From NCBI RefSeq assembly GCF_018408855.1, contig NZ_AP024322.1, positions 1,736,001 to 1,800,000 of the forward strand: 64,000 bases of DNA. Direction: 5' to 3'. The notes beneath the pieces were generated by a model. The model worked only from the letters and a program-made list of their open reading frames with translations. It made no database searches and was not told the DNA's origin. This DNA comes from Caballeronia sp. NK8. GTDB lineage: Bacteria > Pseudomonadota > Gammaproteobacteria > Burkholderiales > Burkholderiaceae. Position numbers and translations under genes: made by a program. Below, piece by piece: positions 45,537 to 56,861 of the stretch. Position 1 is the stretch's first letter; every line of letters starts with the position of its first letter.

Positions 45537-48518
45537 TTACAGCGTGCGAGCCACTTCCGTCACTTCGAAGACTTCGAACTGATCGCCTTCGACGATATCG
45601 CTGAAGTTCTTGATCGACATACCGCATTCGAAGCCCTGACGCACTTCCTTGACGTCGTCCTTGAAGCGTTTGAGCGAATCCAGCTCGCCCGTATGGATCA
45701 CGACGTTGTTGCGGATCACGCGCACCGACGAGGAACGCTTCACCACGCCGTCCGTCACCATACAACCGGCGATGAGGCCGACCTTCGGCACGCGAATCAC
45801 CTGACGCACCTCGACCGTGCCCGTCACCGTCTCGCGCTTCTCCGGCGCGAGCATGCCGGACATCGCCGCCTTCACCTCATCCACAGCGTCGTAGATGATG
45901 TTGTAGTAGCGGATGTCGATGCCGTTCGACTCGGCCAGCTTGCGGGCTTGCGCATCCGCACGCGTGTTGAAGCCGATGATGACCGCCTTCGACGCCGTCG
46001 CCAGGTTGACGTCCGATTCGCTGATCGCGCCGACCGCGCTGTGCACGATCTGCACGCGCACTTCGTTGGTCGACAGCTTCTGCAGCGATTGCACCAGCGC
46101 TTCCTGCGAGCCCTGCACGTCCGCCTTGACGATGAGCGGCAGGTTCTGCACTTCGCCTTCGCCCATCTGCTCGAGCATGTTCTCGAGCTTCGCGGCCTGC
46201 TGCTTGGCCAGCTTGACGTCGCGGAACTTGCCCTGACGGAACAGCGCGATTTCGCGCGCCTTGCGCTCGTCCGGCAGCACGATCACTTCCTCGCCCGCCG
46301 CCGGCACTTCCGAAAGACCCTGGATTTCCACCGGGATCGACGGACCAGCGGTCTTCGTCGGCTTGCCGGTTTCGTCCAGCATCGCGCGAACGCGGCCGTA
46401 GGCGCTGCCCGCGAGAACCACGTCGCCGCGGTTCAGCGTGCCCGATTGCACCAGAATGGTCGCGACCGGACCCTTGCCCTTGTCGAGCTTGGCTTCGATC
46501 ACGAGGCCCTTGGCGGGCGCGTCGACCGGTGCGGTCAGTTCCAGCACTTCGGCCTGCAGCGAGACGTTTTCCAGCAGATCGTCGATACCGCGGCCGGTCT
46601 TCGCCGACACTTCGATGAACGGCGAATCGCCGCCGTACTCTTCCGGCACCACGCCTTCCGCGACCAGCTCCTGCTTCACGCGCTCGGAGTTCGCTTCCGG
46701 CTTGTCGATCTTGTTGATCGCAACGACGATCGGCACGCCGCCCGCCTTCGCGTGGGCGATCGCTTCCTTCGTCTGCGGCATCACGCCGTCATCGGCCGCG
46801 ACGACCAGAATGACGATGTCGGTTGCCTTCGCACCGCGCGCACGCATGGCCGTAAAGGCCTCGTGACCCGGCGTGTCGAGGAAGGTGATGACGCCGCGCG
46901 GCGTTTCGACGTGATACGCGCCGATATGCTGCGTGATGCCGCCCGCTTCGCCCGCCGCCACTTTCGCGCGACGGATGTAATCCAGCAGCGAGGTCTTGCC
47001 GTGGTCGACGTGACCCATGACGGTGACGACCGGCGGACGCGGCAGCTTCTCCGCCGTTTCCTCGGTGGTTTCGCCTTCGACGAGCAGCGCTTCCGGATCG
47101 TCCAGCTTCGCCGCGACCGCACGATGGCCCAGTTCCTCGACGACGATCATCGCCGTTTCCTGATCCAGCACCTGGTTGATCGTGACCATCTGGCCGAGCT
47201 TCATCATCACCTTGATGACTTCCGAAGCCTTCACCGACATCTTGTGCGCGAGGTCCGCCACCGAAATGGTTTCCGGGACGTGCACTTCACGGATGATCGG
47301 CTCGGTCGGCGCCTGGAACGTGGTCTGTTCCTGATGCTTGCCGCGACCCTTCGGGCCGCCGCGCCAGCCGCGATCGACACCGCCGCTGCTGTCGCCGCGC
47401 GTCTTGATGCCGCGCCGCTTCGATGCGTCGTCCTGCTGCCAGCCGCCCTTGCCGCCAGCCTTCTTCTTGTCGCCAGCGCCAGCCGGAGCCGTCGATGCGG
47501 GCGCAGCCGCGCCTGCAGCCGGCTTCTTCGCTGCGGGACGTGCCGCCTGCGCGCCTTCCGGCTTCGCGGGCTTGTGCAACGTGCCCTTCGCTTCAGCGGC
47601 CTTCGCCGCTTCCGCCGGCTTCGGTGCGGGCGCGGGTTCCGGCGCCTTCACCTGCGCCTTGCGCGGCGTGTTCATCATTTCGCGGATCGCGCGTGCTTCG
47701 GCCTCGGCGGCCGCACGGCGCTTCGCGATGGCTTCCTGTTCGAGGCGTGCCTTCTCGGTCGCCGCGCGCGCGTCTTCCTCCGCCTTTTTGGCGGCTTCGC
47801 GCTGCGCTGCACGCTCGCTCGCAGCCTTTTCTTCCGCTGCCTTTTCGGCGGCTGCGCGCTGCGCGTCGTCGTTCTGCTTCGTGTCCTGCTTGGCTTCCGC
47901 CGTGACCTGGGCGCGCACTTCCTGACGCGCGGCCTGTGCCGCACGCGAGATTTCCGCCGCCTGAGCGGCAGCCGCCGCACGGCGCGCCGCTTCTTCTTCC
48001 TGCTTGCGACGTTCGGCTTCGGCCGCTTCCTCGCGGGAACGGCGCTCGGCTTCCTCGGCTTCGAGACGCGCCTGACGCTCCTTCAGCTCGCGCTCTTCGC
48101 GCTCGAGCTGCTCGGCGGCATGACGCGCTTCTTCCTCGCGGCGCTGCAGTTCGGCCTCGTCGACTTCCGGCTCTTCGACGTGGTTCGGCGCCGCTTCGGC
48201 CTGTTCCAGACCGGCTTCGTCGCGCTTCACGAACACACGCTTCTTGCGCACCTCGACCTGAATGGTGCGAGCTTTACCCGTTGCGTCAGATTGCTTGATT
48301 TCCGACGTATGCCGGCGGGTCAAAGTGATCTTGCGCTTGTCGGCGTCGGCGGAACCGTGCGACTTGCGCAAATGATCGAGCAGACGCGCCTTGTCCGTTT
48401 CAGACAGGTCGTCGTTCGCGCTCGCTTTCTGGACGCCAGCCGCCTGCAACTGCTCGAGCAGGACGCCCGCAGGCATTTTGAGTTCCGCGGCAAATTGGGC
48501 TACGTTGTTACTCGCCAT
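45537..48518 (-). CDS. infB: Translation initiation factor IF-2
   Basis: A 993-residue GTPase that brings initiator tRNA to the 30S subunit. The N-terminal IF2_N fold ([20 protein letters not shown]) is followed by a very long low-complexity region, about residues 100-390, first rich in Glu, Arg and Ala and likely helical, then rich in Ala, Pro and Lys. A second IF2_N-type domain precedes the G domain, whose G1 motif GHVDHGKTS lies near residue 500. G3 is DTPGHEAF and G4 is NKID. Beta-barrel domains and the C2 domain that binds fMet-tRNA complete it. Confidence 0.96.
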   Translation of the reverse strand: MASNNVAQFAAELKMPAGVLLEQLQAAGVQKASANDDLSETDKARLLDHLRKSHGSADADKRKITLTRRHTSEIKQSDATGKARTIQVEVRKKRVFVKRDEAGLEQAEAAPNHVEEPEVDEAELQRREEEARHAAEQLEREERELKERQARLEAEEAERRSREEAAEAERRKQEEEAARRAAAAAQAAEISRAAQAARQEVRAQVTAEAKQDTKQNDDAQRAAAEKAAEEKAASERAAQREAAKKAEEDARAATEKARLEQEAIAKRRAAAEAEARAIREMMNTPRKAQVKAPEPAPAPKPAEAAKAAEAKGTLHKPAKPEGAQAARPAAKKPAAGAAAPASTAPAGAGDKKKAGGKGGWQQDDASKRRGIKTRGDSSGGVDRGWRGGPKGRGKHQEQTTFQAPTEPIIREVHVPETISVADLAHKMSVKASEVIKVMMKLGQMVTINQVLDQETAMIVVEELGHRAVAAKLDDPEALLVEGETTEETAEKLPRPPVVTVMGHVDHGKTSLLDYIRRAKVAAGEAGGITQHIGAYHVETPRGVITFLDTPGHEAFTAMRARGAKATDIVILVVAADDGVMPQTKEAIAHAKAGGVPIVVAINKIDKPEANSERVKQELVAEGVVPEEYGGDSPFIEVSAKTGRGIDDLLENVSLQAEVLELTAPVDAPAKGLVIEAKLDKGKGPVATILVQSGTLNRGDVVLAGSAYGRVRAMLDETGKPTKTAGPSIPVEIQGLSEVPAAGEEVIVLPDERKAREIALFRQGKFRDVKLAKQQAAKLENMLEQMGEGEVQNLPLIVKADVQGSQEALVQSLQKLSTNEVRVQIVHSAVGAISESDVNLATASKAVIIGFNTRADAQARKLAESNGIDIRYYNIIYDAVDEVKAAMSGMLAPEKRETVTGTVEVRQVIRVPKVGLIAGCMVTDGVVKRSSSVRVIRNNVVIHTGELDSLKRFKDDVKEVRQGFECGMSIKNFSDIVEGDQFEVFEVTEVARTL

Positions 48519-48611
48519 TCATTCCTCTTGATGCAAGGACAGATCCTTGCGGTTAGATCGGGGTCACGCGGCCAGACAGGCCGCCAAATATCAGTGCGCC
48601 ATGGTCATTTC

Positions 48612-50087
48612 TCACTGGAACCAGTGTTCACGTGCTTTCATGATCAACGCCTTAGCGGCATCCTCTTCCATTCCGGTCATTTCGACCACTTCATCGACTG
48701 CCAGCTCCGCGAGGTCGTCGCGGGTCTGAATCTGGTGCTCGGCGAGCTTGGCCAGCAGCTCGTTGTCCATGCCGTCGAGGCTCTTCAGATCGAGCGCGAC
48801 GCCTTCCACTTTCTCTTCGTTGGCGATCGCCATCGTGAGCAGCGCGTCGCGCGAGCGGTTACGCAGCTCGTGCACGGTGTCTTCATCGAAGGCTTCGATT
48901 TCGAGCATTTCGTTGAGCGGCACGTAGGCGATTTCTTCGAGGCTCGTGAAGCCCTCGTCGATCAGGATGTCGGCGACTTCCTCGTCCACATCCAGACGCG
49001 CCATGAACAGGTCGCGCAACTTGCCACGCTCTTCGTTCTGCTTCAACGCCGACTCGTCCGGCGTCATGATATTGATTTGCCAGCCGGTGAGTTCGGAGGC
49101 GAGCCTCACGTTCTGGCCGGCACGGCCGATGGCGACGGCGAGCTCGTTCTCGTCCACGACGACGTCCATCGAATGCTTTTCTTCATCGACGACGATCGAC
49201 TGGACGGCTGCCGGCGCAAGGGCGCCGATCACGAACTGCGCGGGATCTTCCGACCATAGCACGATGTCGACGTTCTCGCCACCGAGCTCGTTGCGCACGG
49301 CCTGCACGCGCGAGCCGCGGATGCCGACGCACGTGCCGATCGGGTCGATGCGCTTGTCGTAGGCGATCACACCGATTTTCGCACGCACGCCGGGATCGCG
49401 CGCGGCTGCCTTGATTTCCAGCAGACCTTGCTCGATTTCCGGCACTTCCAGTTCGAACAGCTTCATCAGGAACTCGGGCGCGGTGCGCGAGAGTTCGATC
49501 TGCGGGCCGCGCGCGGTGCGGTCGACCTTCGCGATATACGCCCGCACGCGGTCGCCCACGCGCAGGTTTTCCTTCGGGATCAGCTGGTCGCGGCGCAGCA
49601 GCGCCTCGACGCGGCCCGATTCGACGATGAAGTTGCCCTTGTCCAGGCGCTTCACCGAGCCGGTCATGATCTTTTCGCCGCGCTCGAGGAAGTCGTTCAG
49701 GATCTGCTCGCGCTCGGCGTCGCGCACCTTCTGCAGGATCACCTGCTTGGCGGCCTGCGCGCCGATACGGCCGAATTCGATCGACGGAATCGGCTCCTCG
49801 ATGAAGTCGTCCACCTCGGCGTCGGGCTTCTGTTCCTTCGCTTCGAACAACAGGATTTCCTGATCCGGCTCTTGCAGGCCGGCCTCGTCCGGCACGACAC
49901 GCCAGCGGCGGAAGGTTTCATGCTCGCCGCTCTCACGGTCGATGGCGACGCGGATATCCACGTCCTCCTCGAAGAGCTTCTTCGTTGCGGAAGCAAGCGC
50001 AGCTTCCAGCGCTGCGTACACGACGTCCTTGTTGACGTTCTTTTCGCGTGCCAGCGCATCCGCCAGCATCAATACTTCGCGACTCAT
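48612..50087 (-). CDS. nusA: Transcription termination/antitermination factor NusA
   Basis: A 491-residue RNA-polymerase-binding factor. The order is the N-terminal polymerase-binding domain ([20 protein letters not shown]), an S1 domain near residues 135-200, two KH domains, and two acidic helix-hairpin-helix repeats ([19 protein letters not shown] and [19 protein letters not shown]) as in E. coli. It modulates pausing, termination and antitermination. Its ATG overlaps the rimP stop by four bases (ATGA), so translation is coupled. Confidence 0.96.
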   Translation of the reverse strand: MSREVLMLADALAREKNVNKDVVYAALEAALASATKKLFEEDVDIRVAIDRESGEHETFRRWRVVPDEAGLQEPDQEILLFEAKEQKPDAEVDDFIEEPIPSIEFGRIGAQAAKQVILQKVRDAEREQILNDFLERGEKIMTGSVKRLDKGNFIVESGRVEALLRRDQLIPKENLRVGDRVRAYIAKVDRTARGPQIELSRTAPEFLMKLFELEVPEIEQGLLEIKAAARDPGVRAKIGVIAYDKRIDPIGTCVGIRGSRVQAVRNELGGENVDIVLWSEDPAQFVIGALAPAAVQSIVVDEEKHSMDVVVDENELAVAIGRAGQNVRLASELTGWQINIMTPDESALKQNEERGKLRDLFMARLDVDEEVADILIDEGFTSLEEIAYVPLNEMLEIEAFDEDTVHELRNRSRDALLTMAIANEEKVEGVALDLKSLDGMDNELLAKLAEHQIQTRDDLAELAVDEVVEMTGMEEDAAKALIMKAREHWFQ

Positions 50088-50542
50088 TGTTTGCGGCTCC
50101 TAAAATCAACCTTGGGAACGAGACGTGCCTTATCGAGGTCCGCGAGCGTGAAATCGAGCATCGCGGCGCCGTCCTTCCCTTCAAATTCCAATCCGATCTT
50201 TTCGCCGTCCGGCGCATGCAAGATGCCACGGAACGACTTGCGCCCGTCCAGCGGCTTTTTCAGCGTGATGGAGACTTCGCTCCCCGCGAAGCGCTCGAAA
50301 TCCGCCAGTTTCTTGAGCGGACGATCGAGTCCCGGCGACGATACTTCGAGCCGGTCGTAATCGATATTTTCGACTTCGAGCAAGTATTGGAGCTGACGTG
50401 TGACCTTCTCGCAGTCTTCGATGGCGATACCAGCCGGCTGGTCGATATATATACGCAGCATGCCGCCTCCCGAACGCTCGAGATCGACAAGCTCGTAGCC
50501 AAGGCCCGAGACCGTGGTTTCTATCAATTCCGTCAGTTGCAC
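50084..50542 (-). CDS. rimP: Ribosome maturation factor RimP
   Basis: A 152-residue protein needed for 30S subunit maturation. I chose the GTG at 50542 (reading [20 protein letters not shown]), since GGAG lies at good spacing and the length equals the family norm. A longer frame starting at 50647 is not supported because it runs into the upstream terminator. The motif [19 protein letters not shown] is diagnostic. It is the first gene of rimP-nusA-infB. Confidence 0.94.
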   Translation of the reverse strand: MQLTELIETTVSGLGYELVDLERSGGGMLRIYIDQPAGIAIEDCEKVTRQLQYLLEVENIDYDRLEVSSPGLDRPLKKLADFERFAGSEVSITLKKPLDGRKSFRGILHAPDGEKIGLEFEGKDGAAMLDFTLADLDKARLVPKVDFRSRKQ

Positions 50543-50645
50543 AGTAACTCCAAGGTGTTTCGCGCGCTCCACGCCAAAACACCTGCGGGCGAGCGCCTTC
50601 ATGCGGGCGCGCACCCCTGCTCCCGAGATGCCGAACCGAATAGCC

Positions 50646-50670
50646 AAAAAAAAATGGGCGCAACGCCCAT
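50646..50670 (-). terminator. Intrinsic terminator in the rimP leader, candidate attenuator
   Basis: On the minus strand, ATGGGCG and CGCCCAT (50670-50664 and 50660-50654) enclose a three-base loop and are followed by about nine T. It lies 104 bp before the rimP start and downstream of the likely promoter at 50731-50759, so it falls in the rimP leader RNA and not just after a gene. Confidence 0.75.
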
Positions 50671-50730
50671 CATCTTCAACCGAGGTCGCACCCGGGCAGC
50701 CAAAAAAACTACGTGCCCAGCGACTTCATG

Positions 50731-50759
50731 ATTTTAGCCATTTTTCAGGATAAACGCAA
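50731..50759 (-). promoter_or_regulatory. Candidate sigma-70 promoter of rimP-nusA-infB
   Basis: On the minus strand, TTGCGT (50759-50754) and TAAAAT (50736-50731) are separated by 17 bp. Transcription would start near 50724 and give a leader of about 180 nt before the rimP start codon. No better promoter is seen between rluB and rimP, and the rest of the 378-bp gap (50543-50920) holds no supported gene. Confidence 0.55.
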
Positions 50760-50920
50760 ACGTACCGCGCGCTTTCGGGGCCGTTGTGGCCAGTTTCACG
50801 TCGATTCGTTCGCGCAGTCCCGAAGCGCACAGCATATGTTTTTCGCTGCCGGCAGCAGGTCCGAAGCCTCGGACCCGCCTGCCAGCAAGGTCTTTACATT
50901 TCTTTGCGCTTTCTGCGGGC

Positions 50921-52813
50921 TCAGCGGCCGCGCGAGCGATTGCGCGTGCCACGATTGGCGCCGCCGCCGGCCTTGCCTTGTCCGGCGCCCTGCTGCGCGC
51001 CGCCCTGGCGATTACCGCGCGGTGCGTTGCCACCGCCCGCGGCGCGCTTGCCCGCGCCACCCACGCCCTGCGGCGCGCCTTGCGGACGCGGACCGCGCGG
51101 ACCCGGACGGCCGCCGTTCGCGCGATTGCCGGTCGTCTCGTTGCCGCCGACACGATTGCCGTTCGCCTCGCGCCCGCCGCGACGCCCCATGCCGCCGGCA
51201 TTGCCGGCGCCCGCGTTGCCGCTGAATCCACCCATGCCGCCGAGCCCGAAACCGCCGGCCACGCCGCCCGGCTGGCCGCGCCGCCCGCCACGTCCCGGCG
51301 TCTGCTGCTGCGTCATGCGCGAGTGCGAGCTCAGCACCGGCTCGCGCGTGATGAAGCCCATCGACGTCTGCATCGGGTCGGGTTGCACGCGCGGCGCGGA
51401 ACTGCGTGCGCCCTTCTCGGCCGTCGGCAGCTTCAGACCGACCGACTCCATCAGGCTGCGCACCTGATTGTCCTCGAGCTCTTCCCAGCGGCCGCGCTTC
51501 AGGCCGCGCGGCAGCGCGATCGGGCCGTGACGCGTACGGATCAGGCGGCTCACCATCAGCCCCGCCGCCTCGAACATGCGACGCACTTCGCGATTGCGGC
51601 CTTCAGCCAGCGCGACGTGATACCAGTGATTCGTGCCTTCGCCGCCGCCGTCCTGAATGCGCAGGAAGTTGGCGGGGCCGTCATCGAGTTCGACGCCCTT
51701 CAGGAGCTTCTGCTTCATCCCCTCCGACAACTGGCCGACCACGCGCACCGCGTATTCACGCTCGACGCTGTAGCGCGGATGCATGAAGCGGTTCGCCAGG
51801 TCGCCCGAAGTCGTGAGCAGCAGCAGGCCTTCCGTGTTGAAGTCCAGGCGCCCGACCGCGAGCCACTTGGCCGTTTTCATCGACGGCAGTTTGTCGAACA
51901 CGGACGGACGGCCTTCCGGGTCCGCGTGGCTGACGATCTCGCCCGTCGGCTTGTGATAGAGCAGGATGCGCGGCGGCTTGCTCGCGAGCTTGCGCTTGAG
52001 CGGCTTGCCGTTGATACGCACCTGATCCGACGGCATGATGCGCTGACCGATGTGCGCCGGCTCGCCGTTCACCGAGACGCGCCCGGCGATGATCAATTCT
52101 TCCATGTCGCGGCGCGAGCCCATGCCCGCGTCGGCGAGCACCTTGTGCAGCTTCGGGGCGTCGTCGTCCGGTTCCAGCACGCGCTTCTGCTGCGGGGCGT
52201 TGCGGCCGCGTCGCAGCATCGGAGCGCGCACGCCGGAACCGTTGTCGGCGTCGAACGCCGGCGAAGTCACGTAGGCGAAGACGTCGTCGACGGCGGCAGC
52301 GGCCGCACTCTCGACCGTCGCGGGCCCCGCGTCGCTGCGCTTGCCGCGCTTGGGTGGCTGCGGACTCTTGCGTCGGCCGCCTTCGCGCGGCGCGGGCGCG
52401 GCGGCTTGCGGCACTGCTTCATCGGTTGCTTCGACAGGGGTCTCGCCAGTCTCGGCGCGCGCGTTCTTGCGGCCACGCGGATTCGCCCCTTCGGTCTTGC
52501 GCGGCCTGGCGGCCGGCTCCTTGCGCGGCGCACGCACCTGCGCTGCGACGACGCCATCGGGCGGCGTTTCGTTCACGGCATCCGGCGCGGCCGGCGCGCC
52601 TTCGGTACCCTTGGTCTTCGCGACAGCGCGACGCCGTGCGATCAGACTGCGCGGCCCGCGGCGAAGTCCGCGGCGCGGACGGTCGTCGCCCTCGGCGCCT
52701 TCATCGGCGCGGTCGGTGCGCGTGCGTTCGCCGGCGTCGGCCGACTCAGGTGCGTCCGCGGCGTGCACGGGGCGCGCGGATTCAGGCGAATCGCTGTCGT
52801 GGGAGTGTGTCAA
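50921..52813 (-). CDS. rluB: Pseudouridine synthase RluB with long disordered tails
   Basis: A 630-residue protein around a normal RsuA/RluB core. The S4 RNA-binding domain ([20 protein letters not shown]) is near residues 220-265, and the catalytic Asp lies near residue 322 in [13 protein letters not shown]. It should make a pseudouridine in helix 93 of 23S rRNA. About 215 residues of Arg/Ala/Pro/Glu-rich sequence precede the core, and about 160 residues of Gly/Arg/Asn-rich sequence ([20 protein letters not shown] and similar) follow it. The core enzyme in E. coli is about 290 residues. It lies 131 bp downstream of scpB. Confidence 0.92.
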   Translation of the reverse strand: MTHSHDSDSPESARPVHAADAPESADAGERTRTDRADEGAEGDDRPRRGLRRGPRSLIARRRAVAKTKGTEGAPAAPDAVNETPPDGVVAAQVRAPRKEPAARPRKTEGANPRGRKNARAETGETPVEATDEAVPQAAAPAPREGGRRKSPQPPKRGKRSDAGPATVESAAAAAVDDVFAYVTSPAFDADNGSGVRAPMLRRGRNAPQQKRVLEPDDDAPKLHKVLADAGMGSRRDMEELIIAGRVSVNGEPAHIGQRIMPSDQVRINGKPLKRKLASKPPRILLYHKPTGEIVSHADPEGRPSVFDKLPSMKTAKWLAVGRLDFNTEGLLLLTTSGDLANRFMHPRYSVEREYAVRVVGQLSEGMKQKLLKGVELDDGPANFLRIQDGGGEGTNHWYHVALAEGRNREVRRMFEAAGLMVSRLIRTRHGPIALPRGLKRGRWEELEDNQVRSLMESVGLKLPTAEKGARSSAPRVQPDPMQTSMGFITREPVLSSHSRMTQQQTPGRGGRRGQPGGVAGGFGLGGMGGFSGNAGAGNAGGMGRRGGREANGNRVGGNETTGNRANGGRPGPRGPRPQGAPQGVGGAGKRAAGGGNAPRGNRQGGAQQGAGQGKAGGGANRGTRNRSRGR

Positions 52814-52944
52814 AACAACCTCAAATGTCGAATCGCGCGCCCGTCGCGGGCGCGTCTAAAAATCCGCTGATCGCTCCGGCTGGTCGTCTCGAAATGATCT
52901 TTATGGAGAGCCGGGTTGCGAAATCAGGGGCCATGCAATTTGCG

Positions 52945-53874
52945 TCAGGCGCGGCGCGCCGTCGGTTCTTCGGAGTCGTCGTCCAGTTCGGCGTCGTTCG
53001 ATGGACTCGCTGCTGCTTCCTCTTCACGCGGCATCGGCACGGGCGCGGCGTGCGTCTCGTGCGCGGCGCCCAGCGGCTGCGCGTGAATCCCGGAAGGCGA
53101 TGCGACGCGCTCGTCGTGCGCGTCCGCATGTTCCGTTCCGAGTATGTCCTGCGGTTCTTCTCTTGCTTCTGGCTCCGCGCTCATACCGGCGGCGCTCTCA
53201 TCGCTGCCGGATGCTTCGGCTCGCGCCGGCTCCAGCGGCTCTTCGGCGTTGACCTGCACGGCGGCATCGCGTTCCCCGACGTTCGGCGTTTTCGCGTCGC
53301 CGGCGACGCTATCGGGGAAGTCGATCGAATGCTGCGCGAACAGCGACGCCTCGAATTGCGCCGACGGATTGTCCAGCGCCGGCAGTTCGTCGAGCGCGGT
53401 CAGGCCGAGGTCGTCGAGGAACTGCTTGGTCGTTGCGTACAGCGCCGGGCGGCCCGGCACGTCGCGATGTCCGATCACCTCGATCCAGCTACGGTCCTCC
53501 AGCTGCTTCACGACCTGCGTGTTGACCGTCACGCCGCGAATCTCTTCGATATCGCCCCGCGTCACCGGTTGACGATACGCAATGATCGCCAGTGTTTCGA
53601 GTACGGCCCGCGAATACTTGGGCGGCTTCTCCGGATGCAGCCGATCGAGATAGGTCCGCATCGCGGGCTTGCTCTGAAAACGCCAGCCCGAGGCAAGCGC
53701 CACCAGTTCCACGCCGCGGCCCGACCAGTCGGCCTTGAGCGCTTCAAGCAACGTGCGAACGGTGTCCGCCGCGATGTCATCGGCGAACAGCTTGCGCAAT
53801 TCATTCAGCCTCAGCGGTTCCTGCGCGCAAATCAAGGCAGTCTCGAGGACGATCTTCGCCTCTTGGGTATTCAT
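52945..53874 (-). CDS. scpB: Segregation and condensation protein B
   Basis: A 309-residue protein. The first 190 residues are the two winged-helix domains of ScpB ([40 protein letters not shown], then [18 protein letters not shown]). It joins ScpA and SMC in the chromosome condensation complex. The last 120 residues are an acidic, Ala/Glu-rich tail not needed for the fold. The family is usually near 190-220 residues, so the tail is an added disordered part. Confidence 0.93.
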   Translation of the reverse strand: MNTQEAKIVLETALICAQEPLRLNELRKLFADDIAADTVRTLLEALKADWSGRGVELVALASGWRFQSKPAMRTYLDRLHPEKPPKYSRAVLETLAIIAYRQPVTRGDIEEIRGVTVNTQVVKQLEDRSWIEVIGHRDVPGRPALYATTKQFLDDLGLTALDELPALDNPSAQFEASLFAQHSIDFPDSVAGDAKTPNVGERDAAVQVNAEEPLEPARAEASGSDESAAGMSAEPEAREEPQDILGTEHADAHDERVASPSGIHAQPLGAAHETHAAPVPMPREEEAAASPSNDAELDDDSEEPTARRA

Positions 53875-54207
53875 GCAGCTTGGGTCAACCCTGTATGGTC
53901 AATGATTCAATTCAAATCGAGCTTGCACGCGGCCGAACGCTACCAAAATGGTGCGAACGATAAAACTGGACGCGGATTTTCAAGACGCGCTCGCCCGATT
54001 GTAATCGGTCATATTGATTGGGAGCACGCACCGGGGAGAGGCGGATTCGGGCGACCGGTGAGCGATCGCCGGGCCATCCCAGCCGGACGAGGTGGCGCTT
54101 TCCTAGGCGAAAGCGCGTGACTGAGCGCCATATTACGCAAAAACAACCGGGGCGTAAAGGTGAACGCTTCATTGCATTCGAACTCACTTGACGCCGGGGA
54201 CACTCGC
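53875..54207. other. Intergenic region between scpB and the aminotransferase gene
   Basis: No gene is supported here. A hairpin with an 8-bp stem (GCGCTTTC and its complement, 54095-54116) and no T-run lies in the part downstream of the aminotransferase gene. The scpB promoter should be in the other part, but I cannot assign it. Confidence 0.5.
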
Positions 54208-55458
54208 TCACACACCTCGATCGACGCCGCGCGCCGCCAGGAAACGCTGCAACCGCTCGACGCCCGCGTCGAGCCGTGAAGGATCGCACGCATAGCACCA
54301 GCGCACGAATCCTTCTCCTTCCGGACCGAACGCGCTACCCGGCGCAAGCCCGAGACCGGCCTCGCGCACGAGCGACTTACACAGCGCAAGACTGCTATGC
54401 GCACCCGGCAGCGAGAAGAACAGATACATCGCGCCATCGGGCGCGCGCACGTCGACGCCTTCGACCGCCTGCAAGGCCGTGACCAGATGATCGCGGCTCG
54501 CGCGCAGATCGGCGACGAGCGTCTGCGTGAAGCGCTCGCCCTCGTCCACCGCGACGACACCGGCCTGCTGCACGAACGACGGCGCGCACGACGTGTTGTA
54601 TTCCACCAGTTTGCCGAGATCGTCCATTAACTGCATGGGCGCGACGAGCCAGCCGAGCCGCCAGCCCGTCATGAGCCACGCCTTCGAGAACGAGTTCACC
54701 GCGATCACGCGTTCATCGCGCGCGGCGAGATCGAGGAACGACGGCGCCGCCTGGCCGGGCGCGTCATTCCCGTAATACAGACGCTCGTAGACTTCGTCCG
54801 CGACGATCCAGATGCCAAGACGCCGGCAATGCTCCAGCACGGTGCGTTGCTGCTCGCGGGTCATCGTCCAGCCGGTCGGATTGTTCGGCGAGTTGATCAT
54901 CAGCATCCGCGTGCCCGGCGTGAGCGCCGCGAGCAGGCGCTCGAGATCGAGCGTCCAGCCCCGCGCGCCGTAGTCCAGCGCAACGGTGTCCACGCTTGCA
55001 CCGAGGATCTTCGGAATCTCGACGAGGTTCGGCCACAGCGGCGTCACGGCGACGACGCGATCACCCGCGCCGACCACCAGTTGCGCCGCCAGCATCAACG
55101 CATTCACGCCGGCGCTCGTCACGGCGATGTGCGCCGGCGTCGTCGGACCGTGCAGCGCACTCACGTAACGGCTGAGCGATTCGCGCAGCGGCGCGATGCC
55201 GAGGTTGTGCGTGTAGAACGTGGCGCCGTCGGCGAGTGCGCGGCTCGCGGCGTCGCGGATGAACTCGGGCGTCACGCGATCCGATTCGCCGAACCAGAAC
55301 GGCAGTACATCCGCGACGCCGAAACCGGCGTTCGCGACCTCGCGGATCTGCGACGGCCTCAGCGCCCGCACGGCGTCCCGCGCATTGGGCGCACCGGATC
55401 CGTGCGCGCCCGCCAGTTGGCTCAATTCGCTGACCACCGCTCCTTCCGATTCGCTCAT
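54208..55458 (-). CDS. Pyridoxal-phosphate-dependent aminotransferase (class I/II)
   Basis: A 416-residue fold-type I aminotransferase. The cofactor-binding lysine is near residue 260 in VNSFSKAWLMTGWRLGW, the conserved Asn and Pro are in NSPNNPTGW, and the Asp that contacts the pyridine nitrogen is in IVADEVYERLYY. A late Arg near RWCYACDPSR would bind the substrate carboxylate. The amino donor is unknown. It follows a LysR gene by 73 bp on the same strand, so the two probably form an operon and the regulator may control it. Confidence 0.9.
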   Translation of the reverse strand: MSESEGAVVSELSQLAGAHGSGAPNARDAVRALRPSQIREVANAGFGVADVLPFWFGESDRVTPEFIRDAASRALADGATFYTHNLGIAPLRESLSRYVSALHGPTTPAHIAVTSAGVNALMLAAQLVVGAGDRVVAVTPLWPNLVEIPKILGASVDTVALDYGARGWTLDLERLLAALTPGTRMLMINSPNNPTGWTMTREQQRTVLEHCRRLGIWIVADEVYERLYYGNDAPGQAAPSFLDLAARDERVIAVNSFSKAWLMTGWRLGWLVAPMQLMDDLGKLVEYNTSCAPSFVQQAGVVAVDEGERFTQTLVADLRASRDHLVTALQAVEGVDVRAPDGAMYLFFSLPGAHSSLALCKSLVREAGLGLAPGSAFGPEGEGFVRWCYACDPSRLDAGVERLQRFLAARGVDRGV

Positions 55459-55531
55459 CGCCTGCCCCGTCGTCTTGTCTTAAAAATAGAGTCTAACGCG
55501 CGCGCCGTACGTTTCGGAACGCGCTGCGGCG

Positions 55532-56446
55532 TCATCCGAGGTCTTCCGCACGCGCGGGCAGCGACGCGATCAGCGACCAGACCGACTCCGCCGCGGGCGA
55601 CAGCGAACGATCGCGCCGACGCACCAGTTCCACGGTCCGCTCGGCGCGCGGTTCGAGCGGCAGCGCGACCAGCGACGAATCCGCCGGCAAAGGCAGCGCG
55701 AGCCAGGGCAGCACGCTCACGCCAACGCCCGCCTCGACGAGCCCGAATACCGTCGCCGAATGGCCGAGCTCCTGCACCACATGCGCCTCGACGCCGTGCT
55801 CCTGCATCACGGCGTCGATGATCGGCCGGCTGCCGGATGCGTAGTCGAGCATCACGAGCCGCTCGCCGGCGAGCGCCTCCCACGACGCCGCGGTCTCGCG
55901 CCCGAGCCGATGGTCGCGCCGCACGACGAGACAGAAGGAATCGGTCATCACGGGCTCGCCGTGCAGCTCATCCGAGGAAAACGGGCCGATCACCACGCCG
56001 AAATCGACTTCGCCAGACTTGACCTTGCGCAGCACGTCGGACTGAACGTCGTCGCGCAGACTCAGATTGATCAGAGGAAACTGCCGCAGGCACGACGCGA
56101 GCACACGCGGCATCAGCCGGCATGCAACGGTCGGGCTCGCTGCGACGATCACGCGTCCGCGGCGCTGCTGCCCGAGATCGCGGACTTCGCGCAGCGCTTC
56201 GTCGAGATCCGCCAAAAGGCGCGACACGGTGCCAACGAGATTCACGCCGACATCCGTCAACTGGACTTCGCGCGTAGTCCGGTCGATCAGCTTGAGGCCG
56301 ATTTCCCCTTCCAGTTCGCGGACGCAGCGGCTCACCGCCGATTGCGTCAGACCAATCTCATCGCCCGCGCGGCTGAAGCTGCGTAGTCTCGATACCTCGA
56401 TGAAGACGCGCAGCTGCCGCAACGTCACGTTCAATGGCGCGTTCAT
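55532..56446 (-). CDS. LysR family transcriptional regulator
   Basis: A 304-residue regulator. The N-terminal winged helix is clear (LRQLRVFIEVSRLRSFSRAG and IGLTQSAVSRCVRELEGEIG), and residues about 95-295 form the two-lobed effector domain. It activates or represses target genes after binding a small molecule. Most LysR genes are divergent from their targets, but here an aminotransferase gene follows in the same direction. The upstream 415 bp hold no gene on the opposite strand near enough to be a divergent target. Confidence 0.9.
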   Translation of the reverse strand: MNAPLNVTLRQLRVFIEVSRLRSFSRAGDEIGLTQSAVSRCVRELEGEIGLKLIDRTTREVQLTDVGVNLVGTVSRLLADLDEALREVRDLGQQRRGRVIVAASPTVACRLMPRVLASCLRQFPLINLSLRDDVQSDVLRKVKSGEVDFGVVIGPFSSDELHGEPVMTDSFCLVVRRDHRLGRETAASWEALAGERLVMLDYASGSRPIIDAVMQEHGVEAHVVQELGHSATVFGLVEAGVGVSVLPWLALPLPADSSLVALPLEPRAERTVELVRRRDRSLSPAAESVWSLIASLPARAEDLG

Positions 56447-56861
56447 TCAAAATGCTCATTAATAGCCCTGTTTCATGCGGAAGTATAGACCGCCATTGGT
56501 CTGATTTCATGCGCGAACGTACGTTTCGCTGCGGTGCAGCAAACTGCGCAAACGCACGTCTGCTGGGCCTATTGCACTTGATTGGTGATTGTCCCGATTT
56601 CTTAATCAGTCTGTTTCAGGTCTGATACGGGCCATGCTGACATCGCGTCAGCCTACTGCCATGCGGGTTTCCCGGATTTCACGACATGCATGGCACGGTT
56701 CTCGCATTTCATTGCGCACAGAGGTCGGAGTCATTACGCGGTTATATCGAAACATCGTCCGCCGTAACCGCTCCGGCCTTCCCAGGTATTCGTTCATCGG
56801 ATTCCGACCAGAGTGCGCGGCGCGGGGCAGCGCACCGGGGTTAGCTTCGCTGAGGTGAGAT
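56447..56861. other. Intergenic region before the second DUF4096 gene
   Basis: This region of 415 bp lies between the LysR gene and the DUF4096 gene and contains promoters for both. I see no supported gene, no IS ends and no clear operator. Confidence 0.5.

Noticed and set aside
45693..49259. A 1188-codon open frame antisense to infB and nusA
   Set aside because: It lies opposite two certain genes in a high-GC genome, where long antisense frames are common. Its translation is rich in Arg, His, Leu and Asp without any domain.
56589..56858. An 89-codon plus-strand gene before the second DUF4096 gene
   Set aside because: The product is Arg/Ser-rich without a domain and covers the likely promoter region.
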